Made by a program: the position numbers and the translations under genes. From contig NC_048895.1 in NCBI RefSeq assembly GCF_011077185.1, forward strand, positions 85,646,290 through 85,710,289: DNA of 64,000 nt, written 5' to 3'. Below are positions 23,815-35,966 of this stretch, piece by piece (the stretch's first letter is position 1; each line of letters begins with the position of its first letter). This DNA is from Oxyura jamaicensis. Lineage: Eukaryota; Chordata; Aves; Anseriformes; Anatidae. A model generated the notes under the pieces. The model did no database searches and had not been told where the DNA came from. It saw nothing but the letters and a program-made list of their open reading frames with translations.

Positions 23815-24566
23815 TCTTTGGCCTTAGGGGAGACTTTACTACAACTAGAAGGAAGCCTTTACTACTGAAAGGAGGTGAGGATCTGCTAGATGCTGCTGCT
23901 GATAATTTTCACAGGAAGATTGCTGGTGAACGCATTTAGAACAACTGAAAATATTTTGCATAATTTAGGATTTATTCCTTCAGCGCAAAACTCAGCAGTA
24001 CACTGAACTATACCACCATATCTTGTTTTATATTGAGGCATTAATTTAAATACCAGAAGAGCACAGGAACAAAGAAACACAAAAACTATTTAACTAACAG
24101 TGTACAGAGTGAGGTCTTCTTATAAAAGGGGCTTTTCAGTATGTTGTACAACAGTACCTTATATTTCAGTTTAATATAAAAATGCCAGTTAGTCTCACTA
24201 GTTTAATTACAGTCTCCATCCTGGAACTTTTTTTAAAGGCTACAATTTTAACATATATGAACACTTTTTCATTATATAGTCTTGCTGGTTCACAGACTAC
24301 CTGTATCAGTACTGATGAATCTGAAATGAACATCATTAGTTCTGAACCCAACAATTTTATTACTCTAAATTTTCCCAGTTCCATTTGTATTTAAAATAAC
24401 TGGCATCTAACTAGAGTTTATTATAGCATTAGTGAACAGGTTGCAAAAATCTGTCAAAAAAGAGTCTTCCTTCTTGCACAAACCTGTATAAAACTAGAAT
24501 AAGGATAGATATACTAAAGGTTACTCAAAGTTTGGCAACATACTTGCCAATAGCAGTGATTGAAAA

Positions 24567-24598
24567 CAAACAAACAAACAAAACAAAACAACAAAAAA
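24567..24598. repeat. CAAA/CAAAA simple repeat
   Basis: A low-complexity run of CAAA and CAAAA units in intron 7. Similar runs occur at 2597-2621, 3377-3400, 23334-23358 and 63161-63225. Confidence 0.9.
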
Positions 24599-24646
24599 AC
24601 CTCTGCTTAAAAGAAATGAGGATTCTAAAATTCTTACATAACTTAC

Positions 24647-24717
24647 CCACTCCTTGAGGTCGTGGTAATCTAATGTGATCTGCTTCTACTTTCTGAAGCT
24701 GGGGGGGATATTCTTTT
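24647..24717 (-). CDS. SENP6: SENP6 exon 7
   Basis: 71 nt encode KEYPPQLQKVEADHIRLPR, then PQGV, matching the mammalian KEYPPHVQKVE...RLQGVE. The acceptor is ttttccag and the donor gtaagt. The first base completes Arg (AG|A) whether the preceding exon is the microexon or exon 5, so both isoforms are in frame. Confidence 0.94.
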
Positions 24718-27045
24718 CTGGAAAATAAATTAGATACAGTTGTTCTTTCAACTGAGACCATTGTATTTTTGCCACAATTACACATGGAAAAAAATATCTG
24801 AACTGCATCTTAAAGTTATGAATAAATAACATCTCCTCTAACATGCTGTGTACACTTCAGAAAAAAATATCACCAGAATGCTAACAACTGCTACAGTAAA
24901 GGTCTTAGAAGTGTTTCTGATGTAAATCCTTTTTCACAGTAATCAATAGTTTTTAAGTCTTACTTTCAGACCAAAGTCTTCAAGGACTGATGCCTGTATC
25001 TCCTCCTCCATACTCATGAAGTATAACATAGATACTTTAAAAATCCAAAAATAGAAACAACTATTACTTTAACAATATTAGATTCCACATCTTAAACTCC
25101 ACAACATTAAAAAGATGAGAAAATGCAAAAGAGAGGAAAGACATCTGATGTCAAAAATTGCATGGCCAAAAAATAAAAAGAACACAGGTGAAGAAACAAC
25201 TTTTATCTTTAAGAAAATAACATTATGCAGACAAATTAGTTGGTAAGAAAACTTCAGTTGGCATAATTTGCATAATATATCACATATTTGCTCATATATT
25301 AAGCATTATAATTTTGAGTTTCCTTAAAAGATATTTTCAGTTTACACAAAAGCATGTCAAATCAAATTATCATCAAATTAAGATTCCTGATACTGCATCT
25401 CAGTTACTGTTAATGGCAGTTCTCTGCTCGTACCCTGATCTGCAGCTGTAGGTTATTGTTACTGTTTGAACATGACATGACATGCACCTGAAACACAGGA
25501 GGCCTTGTCTACAACTTCAGCAGAAACTGCTTTTATTGCCAAGTTAAGTCAGTGCTCTGGGTTGCAAGTGGGTCACATGCATCCCACAATGCCACCTCTG
25601 AATACAAGGACAAAAATCAGCACCAAAGGGAGCAAAGTAAACAGCTGTAGACAGTAACATCTCAGACAAACACAGCTAGATCTTTAGGGCCCACCTGACA
25701 ATGATTCAGCTATGGCTGAAGCAGATTTCAAAACGAGGAATAAATCTTTATTTGTTTCAGCAAATAATGTCCTACTGCAGCAGAATGTCAAGCCCTTTGG
25801 ATATCCTGCATTTCTAGCTAATACTTCTCAGGGTCTCCCACACTTTATTATTAACATCTTTGGAACCAGATTATTCTACAATACCTTTTACAGTTTTTCT
25901 TACCAAATCTGGCCCTCTGAATTTATTAACCCTGTACTAAACACGAACAGGTTTTACTGTGCTGAGGAGCTGCACCATGCAGAAAAACTTGGGGAGAAAA
26001 AAAGGTTCAAAAACAAGTGTGGCTGGATTGCAGCATGAAACGTTGGGAAGTTACAGTACTTTATACCATTAGTGCCCACAAACATACTGCAGATTAGCTT
26101 GATTTGTTATCGTGTCAAATGCATTTCTGAAACAATCCTGCTCCAACACAAGTTTTGAGTTGTTTTTTTTAAACCATCTCCACATATAAACTGCACCACA
26201 ATCAGAAACTCGACATGAGTGTTTGTTCATAAACAATTCCATTTTTAAAATATTTTCATTAAAAGTTCAAATCAAGAAGTTTTACTTGAAACGTAAAATT
26301 GGGGGAAATCTAAGGCAGAGCGCAAACTAAGCATTATATAACAAGAAGCTGTTACTACCAAAACCAATGATAAAAATACCATACTAAAGGGTAGGAAAAA
26401 AACCCACACGTATTATTACAGGAGATATGAAAAATACACAAGGGCTAGCATAAAGTATCTTTCTTCTCCAACAGTAAAAGACTTTTATTCATGTTCACAA
26501 TGAACTGGTTACATCCAACTACATGTTAGGAAAAATTAGGCACCTGAGAGCACTCCCATAAACCTATGCAACTAAGCCAAAAGTTGACCAAGACTAAAGG
26601 AAGGGTGAGAGACAATTTAGCAGTTAATATTGTAACAAATAATCACTTCTTAACACCGGTAGCATTTAAATGAATATTAAATGCATTATGAATATGTTAA
26701 TTTCATTAATCACTGGAAATCTGCAAACATATATTAAGGCTTTTATTTCTACTCTATTTTTAAATAATGCTTGTTCAGAATTTTTACTCATAAATAAAAC
26801 CTGGAAGACCAGATTGTCTTTCACCCCAAAAAAGCCCTCATCATGCTGCCAGTCTCAAGCTTTCTCCGTAACAAAGTGCTCAGCCTCAAGCAAGGTCTTA
26901 CTTGTATTATTTTGTTGAGCTTCATAAATTCCTGTAACTCAGACATTTGCTAACAAGACGTACATCTCTCAGTTAATCTTCTTAGCAAGAATCAGCTGGA
27001 ATGTTAAACTGGAGTTCTTATGTCTGATGATTTAATCATCATTAG

Positions 27046-27880
27046 AATTATAGGCTTGGGTTGGAAGGGCCTTTAAAGACAATCTGTTCCAATCCCCCAC
27101 CATGGGCAGGGACACCTCCCACCAGACCAGGTTGCCCAAAGCCCCATTCAGCCTGGCCTTGAACACCTCCAGGGATGGGGCATCCACAGCTTCTCTGGGC
27201 AACCTGTGCTGGTACCTCAGCACCCTTCTCCAGGTGGGGTCTCACAGGGGCAGAGCAGAGGGACAATCACCTTCATTGATCTGCTGGCCACGCTTCCAGG
27301 CTGCAAGTGCACACTGCCAGCTCGCATCCAATGTTTCATCCACCAGCATACCTAATTCCTTCCCTGCAGGGCCACTCTCCATCCATTCCTCACCCAGCCC
27401 ATAATCATGCTGTGCCCTGCACCAACCCAGGTGCAGGACCTTGCACTTGGCCTTGCTGAACTTCATGAGGCTTACACAGGCCTGCCTCCCAAGCCTCCTC
27501 CATGGTCCCTCTGGATGGCATCCCTTCCCTCAAGCCTATCAACTGCACCCACTCACTTGGTGTTATCTGCAAACTTGCTACGGGCTCACTCGATCCCACT
27601 ATGTTACTGAAGATACTGAATAGCGCCAGTCCCAGCATGAACCCTTGAGGGATGCCACTTGCCAGTGGTTTACACTTGGACATTGTGTTGTCGTCTAACT
27701 CTCTGGACATGGCCAACCAGACAACTCTTTGTCCCTCTAACAGTCCACCCTCTGGACCAACCTCCCTTTAATGCAGTGGCAAGAATGTTGTAAGAAACAA
27801 TATCAAAGGTCTTAGAGAACATCAGCAGCTTTTCCTTTGTCCACTGATGCAGTTGCTCCGTTACAGAAGGCCACTAGATT
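27046..27880 (-). mobile_element. CR1 LINE fragment with internal deletion
   Basis: The low-coordinate end has the classic CR1 3' tail in reverse complement (GGTTGGAAGGGCCTTTAAAG, then GGTTGCCCAAAGCCCCATTC). Going up it jumps to ORF2 sequence: the minus-strand reading gives KFSKAKCKVLHLGW and, further up, SGIPQGFMLG, a decayed version of the reverse-transcriptase GVPQGS motif. Frames are broken. It has the same orientation as SENP6. Confidence 0.93.
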
Positions 27881-28869
27881 AGTCAATTATTATTCAACTG
27901 CAGATTTAATCTAAGAAAAATGTTTTCTTGGAGGTGGTAACAGTCCTCTCATAAGAGCAAAACAACTTGAAGCTCTTCCCACTAGTTTCCTTGCACTGAA
28001 AAAAAAAACAAACAACAAACAATACACAAAAAGGCAGCGACCACCATCACAAAACTTTATACATGGCAAAACAAAGGTTCCCTCATCAGCATGGAATTTC
28101 TAGCTGTTTGAACAGTGTCAGATCCACTGGTACCTTCTACAGTACAGCTCTTACGATACTCAACAGTTTACTTGTATATGGATGCAGAAACAGAATGGAA
28201 AGTAATGCTTTAAAACAACATGCCACCTAGCTTCAAAAGGACTATTCTGAAAAAAAAATCTAAAATAAAAAGATTCTTATAAAAATTAAAAAACATAAAG
28301 CACTTCAAAACTAATACCTTTTTGCTGTTAAATCCTATTAATAAAACTCAAACTCAATCTTGTACTTCAAAAAGAATAAAGGAGGGATCAAGCAGCTAAA
28401 AACATCAAGATGCAAGACTATCTACGTATTGTGCTTAATAAAGAAAAAAGAAAATATGATATTGATTGCTGTTCCTGCCATCTTGCTGAATAATCTATTG
28501 TAAATATTTTTTATTTTGTTTTGCCTGTTAGGTTTCCTAAAATAGTTCTTAAAAGATTTAGATGTTGCTTGAAGAGCAAGACTATGCTCAGAGCCTTAAA
28601 TTGTTTTAGGCATCTCATTTAATCTCATCTATTATAAACAGTTTTGATTATAATACCTTTTAAGCTCACACAAGAGCTGTGTTCAATGCACAGACTGGCT
28701 CTGTCAGGGTACGTCTTATTCAGCCCTTCTTCACTCTCCCCATTCTGCTTGGGGGTGTACCACAGCACACAGGCTGTTGGTTTCAAAATCATTACACAAA
28801 AACAGAATAAGGCATGAGAAAACAGGAAGCACCAAGCTGCAGAGTATGATTTAGCTTTAGCATGTCTCA

Positions 28870-29012
28870 CAGGAAAAGTGGGGTACCAAGGGCCAGGTTG
28901 GATGAGACTTTGGGCAACCTGGTCTAGTGGGAGGTGTCCCCCCATGGCAGGGGAGGTGGAATTAGAGGGTCTTTAAGGTCCCTTCCACCTCATACCATTT
29001 TATGATTCCATG
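28870..29012 (+). mobile_element. CR1 LINE 3' end
   Basis: GGGCAACCTGGTCTAGTGGG, then a GGTGTCC...CATGGCAGGGG block and GGTCTTTAAGGTCCCTTCCA, ending TTTTATGATTCCATGA. These are the standard CR1 tail blocks. It is antisense to SENP6 and inverted relative to the copy at 27046. Confidence 0.92.
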
Positions 29013-29426
29013 AAAGAGAGAAGCAGCAGCATAGGAGTTGGATTTTTAGTATGCAGGTCAGTAGACCTATCTGGCCCAGAAAGTCAGGGGTTGCAGCTGC
29101 ACTTATCATGATGGTAACGATTAAATCTAAATTCAGCAACTCCTGTCTACATTACTTCCCCCTGATAAGACAGCAACGAAGGAAAAACAAACATATCTAA
29201 CTGTACTGGATTAGGAAGAATTCAGTGTCCCCAGGGGAAAATTAAGATCACCACTATGCAACTCAGCCCTAGTTTTCCTATGACATAAAGTACCAAATTA
29301 CAAGCATTAATAACCGAATGGTTAATTAGTAACATAAATGCAACACAAAGAACAGCAGGAAAAGATGCATAAACTCAAAGCCAGGGCAGCAAGAGGATGA
29401 TCAAATCCCTTAATGGCTCAAGCCAG

Positions 29427-29535
29427 CATCAGGGAAGTTCACACTAGATGTTAGGAAAAACTTCTTTACTGAGAGGGTAGCTAGAGGGTAGCTCTGGAGG
29501 TCTCTTCCAACTGGTACTATTCTACTCTATTGCTT
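29427..29535 (+). mobile_element. CR1 LINE 3' end, internally shortened
   Basis: ACACTAGATGTTAGGAAAAA and CTTCTTTACTGAGAGGGT match the CR1 segment upstream of the tail. The sequence then passes directly to GGTCTCTTCCAACTGGTACT. The middle of the tail is missing and a short AGCTAGAGGGT unit is duplicated. Confidence 0.75.
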
Positions 29536-30468
29536 ATTAGAGGACCAAAGCTAATTTGTGTCTTAAGAAATAACAAAGGCAGTTAAACAGAAAGGTTTGG
29601 TTTTACTGCTAGATTTGAAATAGATCTACACAATCCTGAATTCATAAAGAACAACTCTATATTAGATTTCTGTGTCACATTGTTATTGGCTAAACATTAT
29701 TTACACATTTTAAACAATTCAACCCGATACCAAGCGTAGCATACTGCCAAAACCACATACATAAAGAGGATATTAAAAAAAAAAATCAAATTGTCATTAT
29801 CAACCAAATGTTTACACTAACCCATAAATGTAAGCTATATCAAAAGAAAAACAAAGGTATGGTATTTCATACTGCTAGAAAAACACTAACATCAGTAAAA
29901 CGTGCAAAATGAGTGACAAACAAGTCTTATAGCATGTCTGTTCATGCTGTGTATTTTCTGTTAATTGCTTTAACAGAAAATATGCAGTAATACAATACAA
30001 ACCTTTAATGCTATTTAAACCAAGCTGAGATGATACAGTAAAAGCTGTTAAGACAACCAACTAAGATATGCTTCAGAACCATTCTATTACACAAATCTCT
30101 TGCTCTGGGAAGAGTTAGCAGTAAATTCTTAAATTTCAGCCAAAGTTAATTTATCTATTTGCACACTGGAGATATCTCTATCTAGTCAGCTAGCTATATA
30201 CGGACACATACACAGAGTAATTTCCAGTGGAAAGGTACCCAAAGTTCACATTAACTCGGCATTATTTAGAGATGGATATAGAGGTTTGTTTTATGGTCCA
30301 TTTATTCTCTTTTACCAAAAACACATAACAAAACAAACAACTCCCCTCACACACAAGCGGATACGATTGACTGGATTGATTATTCTTTAACTAGCATTGA
30401 TACATCACTCATTCAGTTCATTTTCTTAATGCTCATTGCCATGCTCATTTCATCAACAGTAAGCTTAC

Positions 30469-30489
30469 CTTTCCTTTCGGTCCAGATTG
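30469..30489 (-). CDS. SENP6: SENP6 exon 6: 21-nt microexon
   Basis: A 21-nt exon of one base, six codons (NLDRKE) and two bases. Joined to its neighbours it reads AQSNLDRKERKEYPP, against AQSSLDRKERKEYPP in human. Its acceptor ends in ttttaag and follows a long T-rich tract (about 30500-30520). The donor is gtaagc. Skipping it joins AG from exon 5 to A from exon 7 and gives AAQRKEYPP in frame. This fits a human isoform seven residues shorter, as I remember it. It is too short for gene finders that rely on ORF length. Confidence 0.9.
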
Positions 30490-33010
30490 CTTAAAATATG
30501 AAAAAAGAAAAAAAAAACATAAGATGCAAAGCCCCATATGTGTTGCACACATCACTAGATTCAGAAGTTATTAGATAAAAGCTGCAACTGTTTCATTGTC
30601 TCTTGCACTCACTGCACTAGCTGTCAAAAGAGCATTATTATTATTATTCATAGCATTTTTGCAACAATAATTAGGAATACACAAACAAACATTACTTCAC
30701 AGACAGCAAAGGTCAATGGGCTAAATACTACATTGCTTTGCTTCCTTCTCAGTGTATAAAATTTGATTAATTGTCAACAAATTCTGAAAAAAAAAAGCAT
30801 TCAAGTTTACACAATACTCAGGATTCTGGGAAGAGAGTAAAAGGAATGCAAAACACATCAACTTAGGGTATGGGATGTTCAGTCAATATTGCAGGAAAGT
30901 GGTAAAAATTGCTTACAGCTGGATCTGGCCTTTACAAACAATAAAGGCCACATTGTGGTGAGTCACATCTGAATTTATGAATGCAGTCAGATCCAAACCA
31001 GTTTGACATGGAGCAATAGCCAGTATCTATGTATCCCTGGTAGAGTTAATCCATATCTTGGATTAACTGTCTACAACTATGGCAGTCACAGCTAAGAATG
31101 ATAAATTTTAATGCTAAAGGAACTTAAAGATGGCAAAAATCCAGAACACCCAGTCATCACCCTAAATGCCTCGCTTGTTTTAAAATCCCGTATTTATGTA
31201 ATGCATTGAAAGGAATTCTCACTTTTGCATCTCAAAAGGATTTAGAGATGAGAATCCTTGATATAGCCAGGAATTACAACAAGCAACGTCCTTCCAAATT
31301 GCTTCATGCAGCTCATGCAGTAAGATTTGTTAGACATGCTGTACATAACACGCTACTCCAATGCCAAGTCTTAGAGAAAAGTCAGTCAATAGCATAAGAT
31401 AGGACTGTGTGCTCATTAAATGAAGCAACACTGAACCACAACGTTAGGCTAAGCTTGCATCAGAACTGAATAAATTTCAACTTAATCCCCAGATTCCACT
31501 GAAAAATCATGGGTAGTATTTATCAAAATACTGTTTTGAAATGACCAATCTTGTTGTATTGAAATTTATTTTAAACATCAGTGCAACAGATACTCAGCCA
31601 GCATTTAAATTAACATGCATGTGCAGCAAAGTCAAAAAAAAAAAGAGATGAGGAACACAACACACATCACAAGCTCCAAATTCAACTTGATGGATTTTCA
31701 TAATTTGGTTGCCCCTGTGTCACCACCCCACCTCAAAGAACCCTGTATAAATAAGTCTGTGTCTCTGGCACTGATGTTGCAATCTACTCAGAAGTAATTT
31801 GTGTTTTTAATTTTATGCTTTCAATAATCCACTACAGATTTAAGAACATTATGTTAGGTTTGTTAAAATTATTTTCCCCATTGTAACTAATCAACATTTC
31901 ATAAATATTCTACAAATGCAAACGAAGTAACAGAACACAACTATGCACTGGCTATAAATTTGTACAGGAAAACAAACAAACGACTTAGAACTCAGTTTCC
32001 ATGTAACCGCCTTTCTTTGTCTGGATATTCCTATAATTTTATTCTTCGTTTACCACATTTTCTGCACACACTCCTTTCTTTCTGAGGACTTTTTTTTTCC
32101 CTAACAGTTATAGTCTCCTGATTCATAAATCTACATTTTTCACATCAAGCTGCAATGAGACCGCCACACACACCTCCTTAGGGAAGAAAGAAAAAAAGAC
32201 AAAGAAGCGTGCCATGAGGTCACATTCTATTAATTTAGAAGCTTTCAAAGAGTAGTCAGATGAGTCAACTGGCAAAAGATACTGGCATTAAATATCCTTT
32301 GCACAGTTTCTCTGTAAAGCTCACCCTTAAATTCTGAAGACCAATCAGTCAAATCAGGCTGCTTCTTTTTATGACTATTTCTCACCTCTGAAACTTCAAA
32401 AATATTCTGACCCTAAGAATTAACTGTGTGTTGTTAATGTAAATGAAGTGCAACAACAATCCTAAAAGAAAAATTTTTTAGAAACATTCAATGGGACTAT
32501 TAACCAATTCCTTCATGCAATATTCAGCTTGCTTACCTTATGCATTAGTTTTCTTTCTGGAAGTCACACATGCAAAGTCACTACTTTTTTTTTCTCCAAG
32601 TTACATTATAGGCTTATAAAGAAGCAAGTCTCATAGGTGAGGCAGGCAAGTCAAATGTCCCCTGAAGATGAAAATCAAGGCACTATGGCCAGATTCACCC
32701 CTCCTAAATTTAGGCAATGAATTGAGCTACTCAAGCTAGTAAATGGCCATGTACCATCTTTCAGCAGCAATGGAAAAAAAAAACGGCACTACTCGGAATC
32801 TGAATGGACTTTGTTGCATGCTGAAAGATGCTTAAGGGACGTAACTAGGTAAGATGGATCCACATCTGTAAGTGGTTTCAAAGAATCATCTCTCAAGTTT
32901 AATAGAGTACTCTAACATTAAGGGCAACATTCAGAGATCCAAGAAAGCTATCTCAGATGGTTTTCTGCTTACTTTGAATAACCTGAATTTGCTTTTATCC
33001 CTTAGAATTA

Positions 33011-33065
33011 AGAAAAAAAAGGAAAAAAAAGGAGGGAAATGGGAAAAAAAAAAGAAGGGAAAGGT
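33011..33065. repeat. Purine-rich low-complexity tract
   Basis: An almost pure A/G run, broken by one T at 33040, on the plus strand (pyrimidine tract in the SENP6 transcript). Confidence 0.9.
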
Positions 33066-33117
33066 AATAACATGCTTTCCCAACACCTTCCTAAGGGAAC
33101 ATTAAACATAGCTTTTC

Positions 33118-33295
33118 TAAGAAATATAAATATAAATATTTCTAGATTTATATATATAGAAATATAATATAGAAATTCTTTTAATAGAATTTAATATAGA
33201 TTTAATATAGATATTTTAATATAAATTTCTTTAATATAGAAATTCTTCTAAAAATTTTCTAAATATAATATAGAAATTCTTCTGTATATAAGAAA
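33118..33295. repeat. AT-rich block with repeated units
   Basis: About 180 bp of nearly pure A/T sequence. The unit TATAGAAATTCTT appears near 33168, 33235 and 33270, with TTTAATATAGAT-type units between them, so it looks like a decayed tandem array. Confidence 0.85.
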
Positions 33296-34526
33296 AAAAG
33301 AGGCTGGTTCAGCCCAAACCATACTGGCTACATAAACATTGCCTTTTAGTTTTTATTCCTGGGAAACGCTCTGCCAATCCTCTTCAGTCACCCTCGCCTC
33401 ACAGTGATGTTAAGAAATAAAGAAAAGCAAGATCCTTGTTACTGCATCCACTATTACTAAAGGGGAGAAAATGTCCATGCTGTTTTCCATTTACAAATCA
33501 CAGTGGACTTTGAAATGGATAGAGGAAACAATGGTGTAGGTCAGAGACAGAACTGTAAAATCCATTTTCAGTTTCCTTCCTCAATGCCAGATTACCATAA
33601 TACATATATGGATCATATCATTCATTCACATTAGTACATAGGCTTTGTTATTCTGAAGACAGTCACGAAGGTGATGGAAATGGAATGAAAATTAGGACAA
33701 TGCCTACATATGATCCCACCGCTTCCTAAAACTCTACACACAAAAAGGGAAAGGGAAAGAAAAAAAGTGGGGCAGAAAAAAGAGGCTACAAAATGCTGAT
33801 AAGCCAGTGGAAATCCATTAAAAATGCATATAGCTCTGAATGGACAAATTAAAAAAAATAAATCTTAAAGCAATGGTTAGTTCATGTTTGTGCCGATGTT
33901 TTAGTGTGAAAAGCCTGAGGGGAGAGGGGAGTAAGCCACCTAGTATTTACCAAAGTCTGATATGCTTCTAAGTTTTCAAAACAACAAAGCTTCAATCAGC
34001 ATAGCTAAGTAAAATTCCAGTTTCCTGTCATCCATTCCAACAGGTATTTATAAAAATCCAAAATCTCACTTCTGTGAAATGTCCCACTTCAATCATTTTA
34101 TGCTGTATTTAAAGACTACTCATGATTGTCTTATCCGTTGCTTAACTTTAGATTAATTTTATACAATCTGGATTTTCTGTGAATGAGTATTTGATATTTG
34201 TTGCCAGTTCAATAAAGTTCTACTGCATACTATGCCCATTTCAAAGTATTTCCCTAATATATTTCCATTTGAGCACTTCCACGCTCTCTGATTATGTCAT
34301 ACTGTGCTTTAAAATTAGTGATTTCTAAGATTATATAAATCATAAAGTTTATGAAACTGCAGTAATTGAGATCAAAGGTCATGATCAACAAGATGCATAT
34401 AATTATGTTTTCCTAAAACACTTCATAGTATAAGGTGAACAATTATGTACAAAAATGATTATGTACAAAACCAGAAAGGATGTTTACAACAGGGAGATCT
34501 GAATAAACAAATCCACTTAGTCTTAC

Positions 34527-34628
34527 CTTTGGGCTGCTGTTTTTACTACTGCTGTCTGTGCATGAGCATGGTGAAAGCGTCTACCATGTACCACAGTTAC
34601 AGGACAAGACATATTCTGAGCATTTTCA
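34527..34628 (-). CDS. SENP6: SENP6 exon 5
   Basis: 102 nt encode ENAQNMSCPVTVVHGRRFHH, then AHAQTAVVKTAAQ. TVVHGRRFHHAHAQ is identical to the mammalian block. The acceptor is cttctgcag and the donor gtaaga. The first base completes Ser from exon 4 (AG|T). The last two bases (AG) start Ser with the microexon, or Arg if it is skipped. Confidence 0.95.
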
Positions 34629-35911
34629 CTGCAGAAGTACAGAAAAAAAAATGATTTAAGAAAAGACTCTACTGTATTTTCCAGTGTCTGAGTTAGAAAT
34701 CATGGTGTCCTTTTTTTGTTTGTTTTTACAATAACAGCCACATAAAAACAAGAATCAAAAGTATTTCTGAATTGGTAATATAACTTGTTAGGTTGTATTG
34801 GACAGGCATAAAAGCATTCAGTGCCTGAATAAAACAGACAAATAAGAATACACACTTTACTCTCCACCAGAAAAAAAAAAGGTAAATAAAGATTTTTATT
34901 GAATTTTATCATCACCCAAAACACCGTGAACCAGCTTTCTTTGCTCAACCTCCTCACTCCGAAAAGATACTGCCTTTTTAAAATGAATTACAATCATTTA
35001 TAGTTAACTTTATGCTTCCATATACACATTTTATTAATGTCATCAAGAAGATTTAAAGTGCGTAAGACATGAACAGACTGAACTGTACACTCAGGAATTT
35101 CTCTAATATTATTATTCCTTAGGGAAAATAAATGCAGCAAATACATTGTGGTAAGATGACTGGTAGCCAAAACAATGCACCACAGCTGAAGAAGAGTAGA
35201 AGAGAAGGTTTCTCAGGTGCTCAACCATCTCAACAGGGCTCTGCACAGAGACAGCATATTCATGTCCTTCAGCATTTCTTTGGTTTCCTCATTTATTGCC
35301 TTTTGAGGCTTTAACCTCATTCCTATATAAAACAAGTAATTCTGGAGGGCTGGTTTCCAGTTATCATCTCTTAAAAGCGTGTGAAAAGATACAATTTTCT
35401 ATCCAATAAATGAACAATACATTAACTCCCTTGAAGACCATTAGACCTTAACAGTTAATGTGCACACTACTACTACAGGATGCACAACACTGCATTTAAA
35501 ATGTTCAAAAAACTTCAAAGCTTTCAACAGATAGAACGCTGATAATGCCAACTGCTTCAAATAATGGAAATGCAACATTTACGTTTAGGTTAGAATTGCC
35601 AAGCAGTATTACAACTGCATTAAATATAAGAACATGAAAAAGCATTCTGATTGATTCAAAATATTTCTTGGAAACACTATTCAGCAGAATTTCCATTCCC
35701 TCTATTTGTCGTGGGATGAACAACAAAGATCTGTAGTCCCAGAATCCCCAATAAAGCTGCACATCAATTCCTTCCTTTATACATCCCCAAAAGATGAAGG
35801 TGAGAAAATCACTATTTTGATTTTTTTTTTTTTTAAATTTCTTTTTAGCTTACCCTTTTGGGAGATTTGTATCAAATATCACAAGTCAAAATTAGAAACT
35901 TTCAGAGCATT

Positions 35912-35966
35912 TCTGACTGATCATAGCATAACATGACTGTTATCATCTGACTGATCATAGCATAAC
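35912..35966. repeat. 34-bp tandem duplication
   Basis: An identical 21-base unit beginning TCTGACTGATCATAG lies at 35912-35932 and 35946-35966. The 13-base spacer shows this was a single slippage or duplication event. Confidence 0.9.

Larger units (their letters stand above)
23515..24646 (-). other. SENP6: SENP6 intron 7
   Basis: 1.1 kb between exons 7 and 8. It contains a strong hairpin (23777-23814) and a CAAA/AAAC simple repeat (about 24567-24598). No gene seen. Confidence 0.8.
24718..30468 (-). other. SENP6: SENP6 intron 6 (microexon to exon 7)
   Basis: 5.75 kb. It holds three CR1 remnants: a minus-strand copy (27046-27880) and two plus-strand 3' ends (28870-29012 and about 29427-29535). 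A 108-codon plus-strand open frame at 25712-26038 has no family features. Nothing else is recognised. Confidence 0.8.
30490..34526 (-). other. SENP6: SENP6 intron 5 (exon 5 to microexon)
   Basis: 4.0 kb. It includes the T-rich (sense) tract before the microexon (about 30500-30520), a purine-rich run (33011-33065), and an AT-rich block with repeated TATAGAAATTCTT units (33118-33295). No LINE or gene is recognised. Confidence 0.8.

Noticed and set aside
25712..26038. 108-codon plus-strand open frame
   Set aside because: No recognisable domain or splice context; it sits inside SENP6 intron 6 and looks like a chance frame or unnamed old repeat.
27102..27404. Open frames on the plus strand over the CR1 copy
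   Set aside because: They are antisense shadows of the CR1 element at 27046-27880.
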